64,000 bases of DNA. Origin: Oscillospiraceae bacterium (GTDB taxonomy: Bacteria; Bacillota; Clostridia; Oscillospirales; Oscillospiraceae). Below, piece after piece: positions 52,663-61,171 of this stretch. The notes under the pieces are model-generated. The model was not told the origin of the DNA, ran no database searches, and saw only the letters and a list, made by a program, of their open reading frames with translations. The stretch's first letter is position 1, and every line of letters starts with the position of its first letter. A program made the translations under genes and the position numbers. The stretch lies in the NCBI GenBank assembly GCA_017412765.1, contig JAFPWN010000004.1, positions 1-64,000 on the forward strand, in the 5' to 3' direction.

Positions 52663-53814
52663 TTACCAGCCTCCGACGGTGTTTTCTATATCCTCGCGCG
52701 AGCCAATAATGCTGCCCTGCACCATTTTGTCGCTGCCGCCGCCCTTAACAGTGAATTTCCGGCGGACAGAATCGAGCTTTTCCCTGAGAGCGACGCTCTC
52801 TGAGGCAATGATGAACTTGTAACCCGCCTCGTCCGAGCCGGTGAAAACTGCCGCGACCCGTTCGAACCGCGGCGCGACGCCCTTTATTATTCTCAGCATA
52901 TCCTCCTGCGGAAGAGAATCGAAAAATCTTATAAAGCTCCCGCGCTCAGCCGAAGCGGTACTTATAAGCTCATCGAGCGCTTTCAGCTCGAAGCCGCGCA
53001 GCCTGTAGGCGAGAGAGTCGCGCTCAGCGAGAATACGCTCCGCCGCCGATGAAATATCCTCGACCCTGGAAGAGAGAAGATTTGAGATCCTGAGCGCCTC
53101 GCGCTCCTTTGTGAGATAGTCCGCGAGCGCTGCTTTGCCGGCGAGCATCCTTATCCGCACGCCGTCCTTTCGCCGCTGTGACTCATAAATGCGAACCAAT
53201 CCGATCTCGCCCGTCTCATTGACGTGCGGCGCGCAGCAGGCGCAGAGATCGACGCCCTCGATCTCAACGAGCCGCACGTTTTCCGTAAGAGAGAGCTTTG
53301 AGCGGTAGGCGTAGCGGCGTAGCTCGTCCGGGGAGGGGAAGAAGGTCGAGATTTTGCGGTTCTGCCAGATTATCCCGTTTGCCGCAAGCTCTATCTCACC
53401 CAGCTCCTCGGGGGTGACGAAGCCGCTGAAATCGACTATCATGCCGTCCGCTCCGAGGTGAAAGCCGGTGTTCTCGAATCCGAAGCGGTTGTGTATAAGA
53501 CCGCTGACGATGTGCTCGGCGGAGTGGCTCTGCATATTCTGAAAGCGCTTACCCCAGTCGAGCGCGCCGTGAACGCACGCGCCGGCTGACAGGGGAGAGG
53601 CGCAGTAGTGGATTATTCTCCCGCCGACCTCCTGAACGTCAAGCACCTCGGCATCTCCGAGAGTGCCGGTATCGGCGCACTGACCGCCGCCCTCCGGGAA
53701 AAACGCGGTGCGCGTAAGCTCGACGGCAAAACGCCCGCCGGAAGGCTCGCAGGATAAGACTTCCGCGTCGAACTCGCGGATGTGGCTGTCTGAATAGTAT
53801 AGCTTCTCTGTCAT
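52663..53814 (-). CDS. Alanyl-tRNA editing protein, AlaX-L type
   Basis: A 383-residue stand-alone editing protein related to the editing and C-terminal domains of AlaRS. FFPEGGGQCADTG begins the editing domain; zinc ligands are HSAEH (about residues 95-99) and CACCAPH (about 191-197). The C-terminal 150 residues look like coiled coil plus DHHA1. It would hydrolyse Ser-tRNA(Ala). It lies two bases upstream of metF and about 20 bases downstream of the tRNA-Gln terminator, with no clear promoter of its own. Confidence 0.88.
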   Translation of the reverse strand: MTEKLYYSDSHIREFDAEVLSCEPSGGRFAVELTRTAFFPEGGGQCADTGTLGDAEVLDVQEVGGRIIHYCASPLSAGACVHGALDWGKRFQNMQSHSAEHIVSGLIHNRFGFENTGFHLGADGMIVDFSGFVTPEELGEIELAANGIIWQNRKISTFFPSPDELRRYAYRSKLSLTENVRLVEIEGVDLCACCAPHVNETGEIGLVRIYESQRRKDGVRIRMLAGKAALADYLTKEREALRISNLLSSRVEDISSAAERILAERDSLAYRLRGFELKALDELISTASAERGSFIRFFDSLPQEDMLRIIKGVAPRFERVAAVFTGSDEAGYKFIIASESVALREKLDSVRRKFTVKGGGSDKMVQGSIIGSREDIENTVGGW

Positions 53815-53834
53815 AATTTCACGACCTTATGAAA

Positions 53835-53868
53835 AAAGCTCTGAAACCCGATAAGATTTCAGAGCTTT
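53835..53868 (-). terminator. Terminator between tRNA-Gln and alaX
   Basis: The stem AAAGCTCTGAAA / TTTCAGAGCTTT is followed on the minus strand by a run of T (53832-53837). It ends the tRNA transcript or attenuates read-through into alaX. Confidence 0.82.
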
Positions 53869-53872
53869 TATT

Positions 53873-53946
53873 TGGCAGCGGGAGAAGGATTCGAACCCTC
53901 ACATACGGAGTCAGAGTCCGCTGTGCTACCTTTACACAATCCCGCT
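53873..53946 (-). tRNA. tRNA-Gln (anticodon CUG)
   Basis: Read on the minus strand the cloverleaf is complete: acceptor stem AGCGGGA / TCCCGCT, D-arm with AAAGGTAGC, anticodon stem GCGGA / TCCGT around loop CTCTGAC (anticodon bases at 53912-53914), T-arm with GGTTCGAATCC, discriminator G and an encoded CCA. The CUG anticodon reads CAG codons. Confidence 0.95.
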
Positions 53947-54020
53947 ACGAACAGAAAGCATTATATCACGCTTTAGAAAAATGTCAATACCTTTTTGTAA
54001 TTTTTTCTCATATAAATTCC

Positions 54021-54049
54021 TTGACATAATGCGCAAAATTTCATAAAAT
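54021..54049 (+). promoter_or_regulatory. Promoter of mgtE
   Basis: Perfect TTGACA (54021-54026), 17-bp spacer, TAAAAT (54044-54049). Transcription from near 54056 gives a leader of about 185 bases. Confidence 0.78.
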
Positions 54050-54055
54050 ATTATG

Positions 54056-54241
54056 GTACGATATTATGAATGTAAAGGGGGTCAGACCTTAATGGACGCA
54101 GGCAGTACCGGCGGCACAGCGGATCGAGAACGGGTGCCGTTATCTGGCTTTCTCGTTTTTCCTGCGATTCATTTTGCAGGCTGACGCCCGTTTTCTCTCG
54201 CTCGACCGATACTTTAATTATTAAAGAAACGGAGTGAGAAG
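54056..54241 (+). ncRNA. Structured mgtE leader, candidate metal-sensing riboswitch
   Basis: The leader can form GGTC/GACC (54080-54088) and a CGGCAC/GTGCCG stem (54112-54117 with 54134-54139). That stem is incompatible with a terminator-like hairpin CGAGAA/TTCTCG (54125-54130 with 54150-54155) followed by TTTTT. A further CCTGC/GCAGG hairpin follows. Mutually exclusive stems ending in a T-tract are the usual layout of a transcriptional riboswitch. It lacks M-box sequence hallmarks. A NiCo-type or another metal-sensing RNA is possible but not shown. Confidence 0.45.
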
Positions 54242-55618
54242 ATGACTGAAATAACCCAGACCTTTGAACAGACCATCGAGGCGCTGATCGACGCCAAAAA
54301 GTACGCGACGATACGCGACGTTTTGACGACTCTTCGCCCCGCTGACATCGCAATTATTCTTGAATCCGTCGATAATGCGAAGCTCCCGCTCGTTTTCCGC
54401 CTTCTTCCGAAGGAGCTGGCGGCTGAGGCTTTCGTTGAGATGGAATCCGACCAGCAGGAGGTGCTGATCCGCAGCTTCTCCGACGCTGAGCTTAAAGAGG
54501 TCGTTGACGAGTTATACGTTGACGACGCTGTTGACATCGTTGAGGAAATGCCGGCGAACGTTGTCAGCAGGATCCTGCGCCAGGCGGATCCCGATATGCG
54601 CAAGATGATAAACGAGATCCTCAAATACCCCGAGGACTCCGCCGGAAGCATAATGACGACCGAGTACGTCGAGCTTCGCCCGGATATGTCGGCGGACGAC
54701 GCGATAAAGCGCATACGCCGCACCGGAATCGACAAGGAAACGATCTACACCTGCTACGTCACCGACAAGGACAGAAGGCTCATCGGCGCTATCACGCTCA
54801 AGACACTGCTTCTGAGCGACGATGAAACGCTCGTCTCCGATATCATGCGCGAGGACGCCGTTTGCGTCAACACGCTCGAGGACCAGGAGGAGGCGGCGAA
54901 GGCTCTCAGTAAGTATGACCTCCAGGCGATACCGGTAGTCGATCAGGAGAGCCGCCTCGTCGGAATAATCACCATCGACGACGCTATCGACGTCATCGAG
55001 GAGGAGACGACCGAGGATATCGAAAAGATGGCGGCTATCATGCCGACCGACAAGCCGTATCTGAAGATGACCCCTGTTGAGATATGGAAATCCCGTATTC
55101 CGTGGCTTATGCTCCTCATGGTTTCCGCGACGTTCACGGGGATGATAATTTCGTCCTTTGAAACCGCGCTCGCGGCGCAGGCGGCGCTGACCGCCTTTAT
55201 CCCGATGCTGATGGACACCGGCGGAAACTCCGGCTCGCAGGCCTCCGTAACCGTTATCCGCTCGCTCTCCATAGGCGATATCGAGTTTTCTGATATCTTC
55301 CAGGTAATATGGAAAGAGCTTCGCGTAGCCATACTCTGCGCGCTGACGCTGGCGGTAGTTTCCTTTGCGAAGATACAGCTCATCGACGTGCTGCTTCTCG
55401 GGCATACCTCGGTGACGATAGGCGTTACGCTCGTCGTGTGCCTGACCCTCGCGCTCACCATTATCGCAGCAAAGTTTGTTGGCTGCACGCTGCCTCTTCT
55501 CGCAAAAAAGCTCGGCTTTGACCCCGCCGTAATGGCAAGCCCGTTTATAACCACAATCGTTGACGCGCTTTCACTTCTTATCTATTTCGCATTCGCATCC
55601 GTTATTCTGAAAATCTGA
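54242..55618 (+). CDS. mgtE: MgtE-family magnesium transporter
   Basis: A 458-residue MgtE. Residues 1 to about 130 are the helical MgtE-N domain (LRPADIAIILE), about 131-255 hold two CBS domains (DSAGSIMTTEYVELRPDMS, ALSKYDLQAIPVVDQESRLVG), then a connecting helix and five membrane helices with MDTGGNSGSQASVTVIRSL lining the pore. It conducts Mg2+, with some members taking Co2+. GGAG precedes the ATG. A regulated leader lies upstream. Confidence 0.96.
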   Translation: MTEITQTFEQTIEALIDAKKYATIRDVLTTLRPADIAIILESVDNAKLPLVFRLLPKELAAEAFVEMESDQQEVLIRSFSDAELKEVVDELYVDDAVDIVEEMPANVVSRILRQADPDMRKMINEILKYPEDSAGSIMTTEYVELRPDMSADDAIKRIRRTGIDKETIYTCYVTDKDRRLIGAITLKTLLLSDDETLVSDIMREDAVCVNTLEDQEEAAKALSKYDLQAIPVVDQESRLVGIITIDDAIDVIEEETTEDIEKMAAIMPTDKPYLKMTPVEIWKSRIPWLMLLMVSATFTGMIISSFETALAAQAALTAFIPMLMDTGGNSGSQASVTVIRSLSIGDIEFSDIFQVIWKELRVAILCALTLAVVSFAKIQLIDVLLLGHTSVTIGVTLVVCLTLALTIIAAKFVGCTLPLLAKKLGFDPAVMASPFITTIVDALSLLIYFAFASVILKI

Positions 55619-55651
55619 GTAGTTAAAGACGCATTTGCAGGAGAATATGCA

Positions 55652-57622
55652 ATGGAAAGCAATGGACGCAACACAGAGCACGCTCGCCCCATAGTCGGAC
55701 TTATGACCGGCAGCTTCCACACCGACTATTCCCGTACCATAGCACAGAGTATTTCCGACGCCCTCGGAAGAGAAAAGATAGAGCTTGTGCTGTTTCAGGG
55801 GCTTGACGCGGCGAGGTTTTTAAACGCCGAGTGCTCTGTTGACGACGGCTTTGACAGCCACTATTATTCGCTTTTTGAATACTCGAAATTTCTCGACCTT
55901 GACGCGCTCGTCATATCCTTCGGAACGATCTCCGCGATTAAAGATCCTGTTTCGCTCGAAAGCTTCGTGTCAAGGCTGCCCAAGGTGCCGATTATCCTGC
56001 TTGAGGATGAGACGCGCCTGCCGAACTCGACCTTTATAACAATCGATAATTACATCGGCATGAAGAGCTGCGTCGAGCATCTTATTCTGGATCATCATTA
56101 CTCGAATATCCTCTTTCTCGCGGGACCGAAGGGTATACACGACGCTGAGATGCGCAAGCAGGCGTATCTTGACACTATGCGCGCTCACGGGCTCGAGGTA
56201 AAGCCCGATATGATAGTTCACGGCAACTTCACCGACCACGTTGAGCCGGAGCTGGAAACGCTGCTCAGCGCTTATCCGAAGCCGGACGCGATCGTCTGCG
56301 CCAACGATGAGATGGCGGAGTGCGCTTACAGAGTTCTTCGTTCGCGCGGACTTCAGCCGGGAAAGGACGTCGGCGTTACGGGCTTTGACGATAACAGCGC
56401 GGCGGCCTATATGGACCCGCCGCTCACGAGCGTGCGCCAGAACTGCGAAAAGGTCGCGGACGAGGTAGTGAGGCTCGTAAACTGCTATCTGCGCGGCGAG
56501 CATCCCGAGCCGGTGTATCTTCCTGCGGAGCTTGTTTTACGCAATTCCTGCGGCTGTGACGCCGAGATGGAGAACGCAGTTATCAGAAAGCAGAAAAAGG
56601 CTCAGCTCGACCGCAGAAAAATAAAGCAGCTCATGAATGAGAACATGATCTGCTCGCTTATGCTGCGCAATCTTCTGAAGGAAAATATCACCGTTCACGA
56701 TTTTTTCCACAATCTCGCTGCCGTACTCGCGTCGTTCGGTACCGAAAAATCCTTAATTGCGCTCCTGCCGGAGCCTATGGACGTAAGCAAATGCGATAAG
56801 CTCTTTCTGCCCGATGAGCTTAGAGTACATATGCTCATGAACGAGGGCGACATCAAGACCTTCTCGCGCAGGGAGGCGCCGCTTCTCCGCGCCTTTGAAC
56901 CGGGCGATTACAGCCACGATCCCGATCCGAACAACACCCCGAAGGCTGTTTTTCCGCTCTTTTACGGCAATATCCACTACGGCGTGTTCATAGCCTCCGT
57001 CAAGCAGGCGGATCTAATATTCTACTATTCCGTATCTCTCGAGATCGGTACGGGACTCAGATACCTGTATATGGCGCTTGCCGAGCAGGAGGCGCGCAAG
57101 GCGCTCGAGGAAAAGAATCAGATCCTCGACTTCTCCGCCACGCACGATCTTCTGACGGGACTTCTTAACCGCGCCGGAGTTATGAACAAGGTATATAATT
57201 TCGTCCGCAGCGAGGCTGAGGGAACGCGATTTGTAGCAATAATGGCGGATATAGACCACCTCAAGCAGATAAACGATACCTTCGGTCACAGCGGAGGAGA
57301 CAGGTCGATCGAGTCCGCGGCGAAGATACTGAATTGCGTACTGCCTGAGCATTCTCCGATCGGCAGAGCCGGCGGCGACGAGTTCTTCGCCCTTTTCAAG
57401 TGCGACAAGACGCACGACGAAGAGTGGTTTAAGGCTGCGATAAAGAATACCTGCGCCGAATTCAACGCAGAAAGCGAGCTTCCGTTCTACGTTGAGCTGT
57501 CCGTCGGCTGCGCTGTGTTCGACAGGGAAACGGCTTCCGATATCCCGACCCACATAAAAACCGCCGACGTCGATCTGTACAAGGCGAAAAAGCTTCGCCG
57601 GCCGAGCGTAGTAAAGGAATAA
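55652..57622 (+). CDS. Periplasmic-binding-protein-like sensor with GGDEF diguanylate cyclase domain
   Basis: A 656-residue soluble protein. Residues 12 to about 310 resemble the ligand domain of LacI-family regulators (VGLMTGSFHTDYSRTIAQSI, AIVCANDEMAECAYRVLRSRG, VGVTGFDDNSAAAYMDPPLTSV), but there is no HTH before it. A cysteine-containing linker and a GAF-like middle region follow. Residues from about 485 form a GGDEF domain with DIDHLKQINDTFGHSGGD and an intact GGDEF at 574-578. The RxxD inhibitory site is absent. It probably makes c-di-GMP in response to a small ligand. Confidence 0.88.
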   Translation: MESNGRNTEHARPIVGLMTGSFHTDYSRTIAQSISDALGREKIELVLFQGLDAARFLNAECSVDDGFDSHYYSLFEYSKFLDLDALVISFGTISAIKDPVSLESFVSRLPKVPIILLEDETRLPNSTFITIDNYIGMKSCVEHLILDHHYSNILFLAGPKGIHDAEMRKQAYLDTMRAHGLEVKPDMIVHGNFTDHVEPELETLLSAYPKPDAIVCANDEMAECAYRVLRSRGLQPGKDVGVTGFDDNSAAAYMDPPLTSVRQNCEKVADEVVRLVNCYLRGEHPEPVYLPAELVLRNSCGCDAEMENAVIRKQKKAQLDRRKIKQLMNENMICSLMLRNLLKENITVHDFFHNLAAVLASFGTEKSLIALLPEPMDVSKCDKLFLPDELRVHMLMNEGDIKTFSRREAPLLRAFEPGDYSHDPDPNNTPKAVFPLFYGNIHYGVFIASVKQADLIFYYSVSLEIGTGLRYLYMALAEQEARKALEEKNQILDFSATHDLLTGLLNRAGVMNKVYNFVRSEAEGTRFVAIMADIDHLKQINDTFGHSGGDRSIESAAKILNCVLPEHSPIGRAGGDEFFALFKCDKTHDEEWFKAAIKNTCAEFNAESELPFYVELSVGCAVFDRETASDIPTHIKTADVDLYKAKKLRRPSVVKE

Positions 57623-57627
57623 AAATA

Positions 57628-57656
57628 TCGGACTGTCTTTTTATAAGACAGTCCGA
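57628..57656. terminator. Bidirectional terminator
   Basis: A 12-bp perfect stem (TCGGACTGTCTT / AAGACAGTCCGA) with loop TTTAT, between convergent genes and flanked by A and T tracts. Confidence 0.88.
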
Positions 57657-57662
57657 ATTATT

Positions 57663-58331
57663 TTACGCAACTCTTCTGCCGCTGAGGAAGCGATCCTCCC
57701 AATACTGAACGGCCATATTCTGGAGCTTTGTCGGGGTCTTTGAATTGTTGCAGGCGATAAACTGATCGTCGCCGACGTAGATGCCGACAAATCCCGCGCT
57801 GCCGCCGATCTCGTTCGAGAACACTACGATGTCGCCGGGTAAAAGAGCGCTTCTTGCGACCTCCTCGCCGGCGGAGGCTATCTCGGAGCTTCTGCGCGGT
57901 ATCTTGACGCCGTTTTCCTTGCAGACGTAGTAGACGAAGCCGGAGTTGTCGAAGGTATCGGGGCCTTGTCCGCCGGACTCATACTCGGTGCCGATAAGCT
58001 CTTTAGCGAGAGCGACTATCTTCTCAGCCGTGGTGCTCGCAGCAGCGGGCTGCGGCTCGGGTTCAGGTTCAGGTTCCGGCTCGGGCTCGGGTTGAGGCTC
58101 AGGCTCCGGCTCCGGCTCGGGCAGGGGCGGGATCTCCGGCTCCGGCAGAGGCTCAGGGTTCGATTCGGGCTGAGGTTCCGGCAGGGGCGCGGGCTCGACT
58201 TCCTGGGCAGGTGCAGCCTCGTCGGTTTTGGTGTTCTCCTGAGGCGCTTCTTCCTTCGCCTTGCAGCCGGCAAATAGCGCGGCGAGCATAAGCGCGGCAA
58301 GAGTGAGCGCCAGTATTCTTCTGTATTTCAT
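57663..58331 (-). CDS. Degenerate NlpC/P60 lipoprotein (probable pseudoenzyme)
   Basis: A 222-residue protein: lipoprotein signal (FAGC, Cys23), a Pro-Glu repeat spacer (about 47-95), then an NlpC/P60 domain. The nucleophile motif FDCSGF reads FDNSGF (Asn129), and the histidine before VGIYVG is Phe181. The third polar position, usually in FIHA, is Ala-Cys here. The fold is otherwise well kept ([32 protein letters not shown]). It is probably a surface-anchored wall-binding or regulatory protein rather than a hydrolase. GGAGG supports the start. Confidence 0.88.
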   Translation of the reverse strand: MKYRRILALTLAALMLAALFAGCKAKEEAPQENTKTDEAAPAQEVEPAPLPEPQPESNPEPLPEPEIPPLPEPEPEPEPQPEPEPEPEPEPEPQPAAASTTAEKIVALAKELIGTEYESGGQGPDTFDNSGFVYYVCKENGVKIPRRSSEIASAGEEVARSALLPGDIVVFSNEIGGSAGFVGIYVGDDQFIACNNSKTPTKLQNMAVQYWEDRFLSGRRVA

Positions 58332-58361
58332 TGTGTTCCTCCAAAATCTTTATATATCGCA

Positions 58362-58413
58362 ATTATACCACCGAAAATATTTTTTGCAACAGCTTTAGGG
58401 CTGTGATATACTT
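58362..58413. promoter_or_regulatory. Divergent promoters sharing one -35 hexamer
   Basis: The self-complementary TTGCAA at 58385-58390 lies 17 bp from TATACT (58408-58413, rightward, extended -10) and 17 bp from TATAAT on the minus strand (58362-58367). The two promoters cannot be occupied together. Confidence 0.7.
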
Positions 58414-58431
58414 ATCGTGAGAGGTGAGAGC

Positions 58432-59397
58432 ATGAGAAAAGTTGTGATCCTTGCTACCGGCGGCACTATCGCCGGAGTGGGCAGGAGGGGAAAAAGCCTC
58501 GGTTATACCTCGGGAGCGCTCTCGGCTGACGATCTCATCGCCGCCGTACCGGAGATAGCCTCGGTCGCGCCGGTCGAAACAGTCCAGGTCTGCAACCTAA
58601 ACTCCGACGATATAAGCGACGCGATCTGGCTCGACCTCGCGCGCAGGATAAACGCCCTCTCGAGAGATGACGGCGTTGCCGGCTTCGTCGTTACCCACGG
58701 CACCGACACACTCGAGGAAACCGCGTATTTTCTCAATCTCACCGTAAAGACGCGCAAGCCGGTCGTGCTTACCGGCTCCATGCGCCCATCGACCTCGATC
58801 TCACCCGACGGGCCGATGAATCTATACGAAGCGGTCTGCACTGCCTCGTCGAAAAACGCCTGCAACCGCGGCGTTATGGCTGTGTTCTCCGACAGGATAT
58901 ACTCCGCGCGCTCAGTTACGAAAACGAACACCTATCACGTCATGGCGATCTCCGCCGGACAGACGGGCGCTATCGGCGTCGTGCGCGACGGCGAGGTGTA
59001 TCTCTCCGACTGGCCGGACAGAGCGCACACCTGCGATACGGAGTTTGACGTCGGGGAGCTTCAATCGCTTCCTAAGGTCGGCATCTGCTACTTTGCGGTC
59101 GATTCCGATCCGGACGTGCTGAGGTATATGGCTGAGAGAAGCGAGGGCATCGTAGTCGCGGGCGCGGGGGCGGGGGAGTTCAGCCGCGCCTATCTCGAGG
59201 TCATCGACTCGCTTTCAGTTCCCGTTGTCGTCAGCTCCCGCGTTAATGACAGCCTCATAACGCAGGACACGCTTATCAGCAGGAGCGCGATCGCCTCAGA
59301 TTCGCTCTCGCCGCAGAAGGCGGCGATACTTCTGAGGCTCGGGCTTACGGTCACGCGCGACAAGGACAGACTGCGCGGGATGTTCAGAAAGTACTGA
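58432..59397 (+). CDS. L-asparaginase
   Basis: A 321-residue asparaginase. The two threonine motifs are ATGGTIAG (about residues 8-15) and THGTDTLEETAYFL (about 84-97), with GSMRPSTSISPDG next. No signal peptide is seen, so it is probably cytoplasmic, though the sequence resembles the type II/AnsA-AnsB family. ATG 58432 follows AGAGGTGAG; GTG 58417 overlaps the ribosome site. A hydrolase follows after nine bases. Confidence 0.92.
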   Translation: MRKVVILATGGTIAGVGRRGKSLGYTSGALSADDLIAAVPEIASVAPVETVQVCNLNSDDISDAIWLDLARRINALSRDDGVAGFVVTHGTDTLEETAYFLNLTVKTRKPVVLTGSMRPSTSISPDGPMNLYEAVCTASSKNACNRGVMAVFSDRIYSARSVTKTNTYHVMAISAGQTGAIGVVRDGEVYLSDWPDRAHTCDTEFDVGELQSLPKVGICYFAVDSDPDVLRYMAERSEGIVVAGAGAGEFSRAYLEVIDSLSVPVVVSSRVNDSLITQDTLISRSAIASDSLSPQKAAILLRLGLTVTRDKDRLRGMFRKY

Positions 59398-59406
59398 GAG
59401 GTCAAT

Positions 59407-60198
59407 ATGAAAAATATAGGATCAGGCACAGCCTGCGGCATGGATTACGCCGCGTTCGGAACGGGCGGCAGGGCGGTCATCGTGCTCCCCGGACTGTCAG
59501 ACGGACTTGCGACGGTGCGCGGAAAGGCGCTCGCGCTTTTGCCGCCGTATCTTCCGTATCTCAAAAAGCACTGCGTGTATATGTTCAGCCGCAGGAACGA
59601 TCTGAAGATCGGCGATGCCATCGACGATATGGCGCGCTGTCAGCTCCGCGCTCTTGACGAGCTGAAGGTCGAAAGATTCTCCGTTCTCGGTGTGTCCGAG
59701 GGCGGTATGATAGCCGCCTCTCTCGCGCTTATCGCGCCGGAGAGGATGGAAAGGCTCGTTCTTGCCGTCAGCGCGGCGGGGGTGAACGATACTCTGCGCG
59801 ATAATATCGCGCGGTGGCTCGATTTTGCAGATCGCGGCGACCACGGCGCGCTCATGCGCGACACGGCGGAGAGAAGCTACTCCGAGGGGTATCTTAAGGC
59901 GCTGCGGAAAACCTATCCGCTGCTCGGACTTATCGGCAAGCCAAAGAGCTACGACCGGTTCAGAGCCAACTGCGAGGCGATACTCGGCTTTGAAAAGCGC
60001 GAGAAGCTCGGAAATATAAGCTGCCCGACGCTCGTTATCGGCGGAGGAAGGGATAAGATAGTCGGCGCGGACGCGGCGCCGGAGCTTCACGCACTCATAC
60101 CGGGCAGCGAGCTGTTTATTTACCCGGACCTCGGTCACGGTCTTTATGAGGAATCCGGCGACTTCTACAAGCGTGCTTTTGATTTTATAGACAAATAA
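59407..60198 (+). CDS. Alpha/beta hydrolase
   Basis: A 263-residue hydrolase: nucleophile elbow GVSEGG (about residues 96-101), acid Asp in IGGGRDKIVGADAA and His in DLGHGLYEE. A short cap domain lies between about 125 and 190. Substrate unknown. It is probably co-transcribed with the asparaginase gene (RBS GAGAGG). Confidence 0.85.
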   Translation: MKNIGSGTACGMDYAAFGTGGRAVIVLPGLSDGLATVRGKALALLPPYLPYLKKHCVYMFSRRNDLKIGDAIDDMARCQLRALDELKVERFSVLGVSEGGMIAASLALIAPERMERLVLAVSAAGVNDTLRDNIARWLDFADRGDHGALMRDTAERSYSEGYLKALRKTYPLLGLIGKPKSYDRFRANCEAILGFEKREKLGNISCPTLVIGGGRDKIVGADAAPELHALIPGSELFIYPDLGHGLYEESGDFYKRAFDFIDK

Positions 60199-60222
60199 TG
60201 CGCCCCCGAACGGAGGCGCATT
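60196..60222 (+). terminator. Terminator after the asparaginase operon
   Basis: AATGCGCC pairs with GGCGCATT around a ten-base loop, with TTTAG following. Confidence 0.75.
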
Positions 60223-60227
60223 TAGTA

Positions 60228-60391
60228 TTATACTAATCCCTGATTAAAAGCTTTAACCGAGCGCGCAGAATTTTTAGCGTCATACAAGGCGTCCGGTGCA
60301 GACAATACTTTGTGTATTATCAAGCCGGATAACGAAGTATGACGCGAAAAGGGCAAGCGCGAATTGAAGATTTTGATTAGGGGTTAGTATT
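60228..60391. repeat. Palindromic repeat element with TACTAA termini
   Basis: A 164-bp near-palindrome without a gene. Ends TATACTAATCCCT (left) and AGGGGTTAGTATTA (right) are inverted; inner arms include GCGTCATAC (60277-60285) and GTATGACGC (60338-60346), and the centre folds on CAATAC/GTATTATC. The whole can form one long hairpin. The terminus matches that of the element at 1-153. Its right end overlaps the stop codon of the LUD gene. Confidence 0.68.
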
Positions 60392-61019
60392 AAAACCCGA
60401 GAACGTCGTTTACGAGAATAAGATGAATCCTGTCCTTATGGCGGGAGAAGCGCGTAATAAGGAACTGACAGCATATCGTGTCCGGACTTTTGCAGTCGGC
60501 GCAGGCGCCGGTCACGGAGCAGGGGGTGGAAAGCCCGAAGCGCTGAGCGTTTATCGGCGCGGCGACGTTTCTCGCGCGCTTCATCGCTGAGTCGAGGTCG
60601 GGCGTTATCTTGTTCATGCCGACGATAAATACGACCTTTTTCGGCCCCTGAGCTATCGCGGATACCCGGTTTGCGTTGCCGTCGATGTTCACGAGGATGC
60701 CGTCCTCGGTGACGGCGTTGCAGCCGGAGAGGAAAACGTCCGCGTCGTAGGCGGCGAGCATTGCCGCGCGCTTGTCCGTAATGGCGTCGCGGTCGATGAA
60801 ATTGTAGTTTCCGCTCTTTATCGCCTCGACGAGTCCTATCTCGTGGGCGCTCGCCGCGCCGCCCATCGTAACGCTCGAGCCCTCCGGAATAAGTGAGAGG
60901 GCGATTTTCAGCGCCTCGTCTTTACTCTCCGCCCAATAGCCGGTCATGTTGCGCGTTCCGAGACCCTTTATAACCTTTTTTGCGAGAAGGGTGTTCCTTT
61001 TAGTTACGTTTTCGTTCAT
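60390..61019 (-). CDS. LUD-domain protein (lactate-utilisation family)
   Basis: A 209-residue LUD/LutC-like protein (SSVTMGGAASAHEIGL, FLSGCNAVTEDGILVNIDG, VFIVGMNKITPD) ending with cysteines GACADCKSPDTICC. Family members take part in lactate or glycolate oxidation, but the other Lut proteins are not here. ATG 61019 follows AAGGAGG at perfect spacing. The stop TAA is within the palindromic repeat, so the last codons may have been altered by its insertion. Confidence 0.88.
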   Translation of the reverse strand: MNENVTKRNTLLAKKVIKGLGTRNMTGYWAESKDEALKIALSLIPEGSSVTMGGAASAHEIGLVEAIKSGNYNFIDRDAITDKRAAMLAAYDADVFLSGCNAVTEDGILVNIDGNANRVSAIAQGPKKVVFIVGMNKITPDLDSAMKRARNVAAPINAQRFGLSTPCSVTGACADCKSPDTICCQFLITRFSRHKDRIHLILVNDVLGF

Positions 61020-61091
61020 GCCGCACCTCCTTTTTTTACTAATTTTATGTGTTTTGTCATATAAAGTCAACAGAAAATAAGTAAATTCTCC

Positions 61092-61120
61092 TTGAAATAG
61101 ATGAAAAATAATGGTAATAT
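61092..61120 (+). promoter_or_regulatory. Promoter of the 91-residue protein gene
   Basis: TTGAAA (61092-61097), 17-bp spacer, TAATAT (61115-61120). Confidence 0.6.
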
Positions 61121-61171
61121 ATTTATAACAATTAAATCATTATTAAATCATTCCGGGAGAAACAGATAAAT

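Noticed and set aside
53829-54029. A small protein-coding frame over the tRNA region
   Set aside because: It runs through a terminator and the antisense of tRNA-Gln and has no independent support.
54061-54241. M-box magnesium riboswitch before mgtE
   Set aside because: The characteristic M-box segments are not present; only a general terminator-switch layout can be supported.
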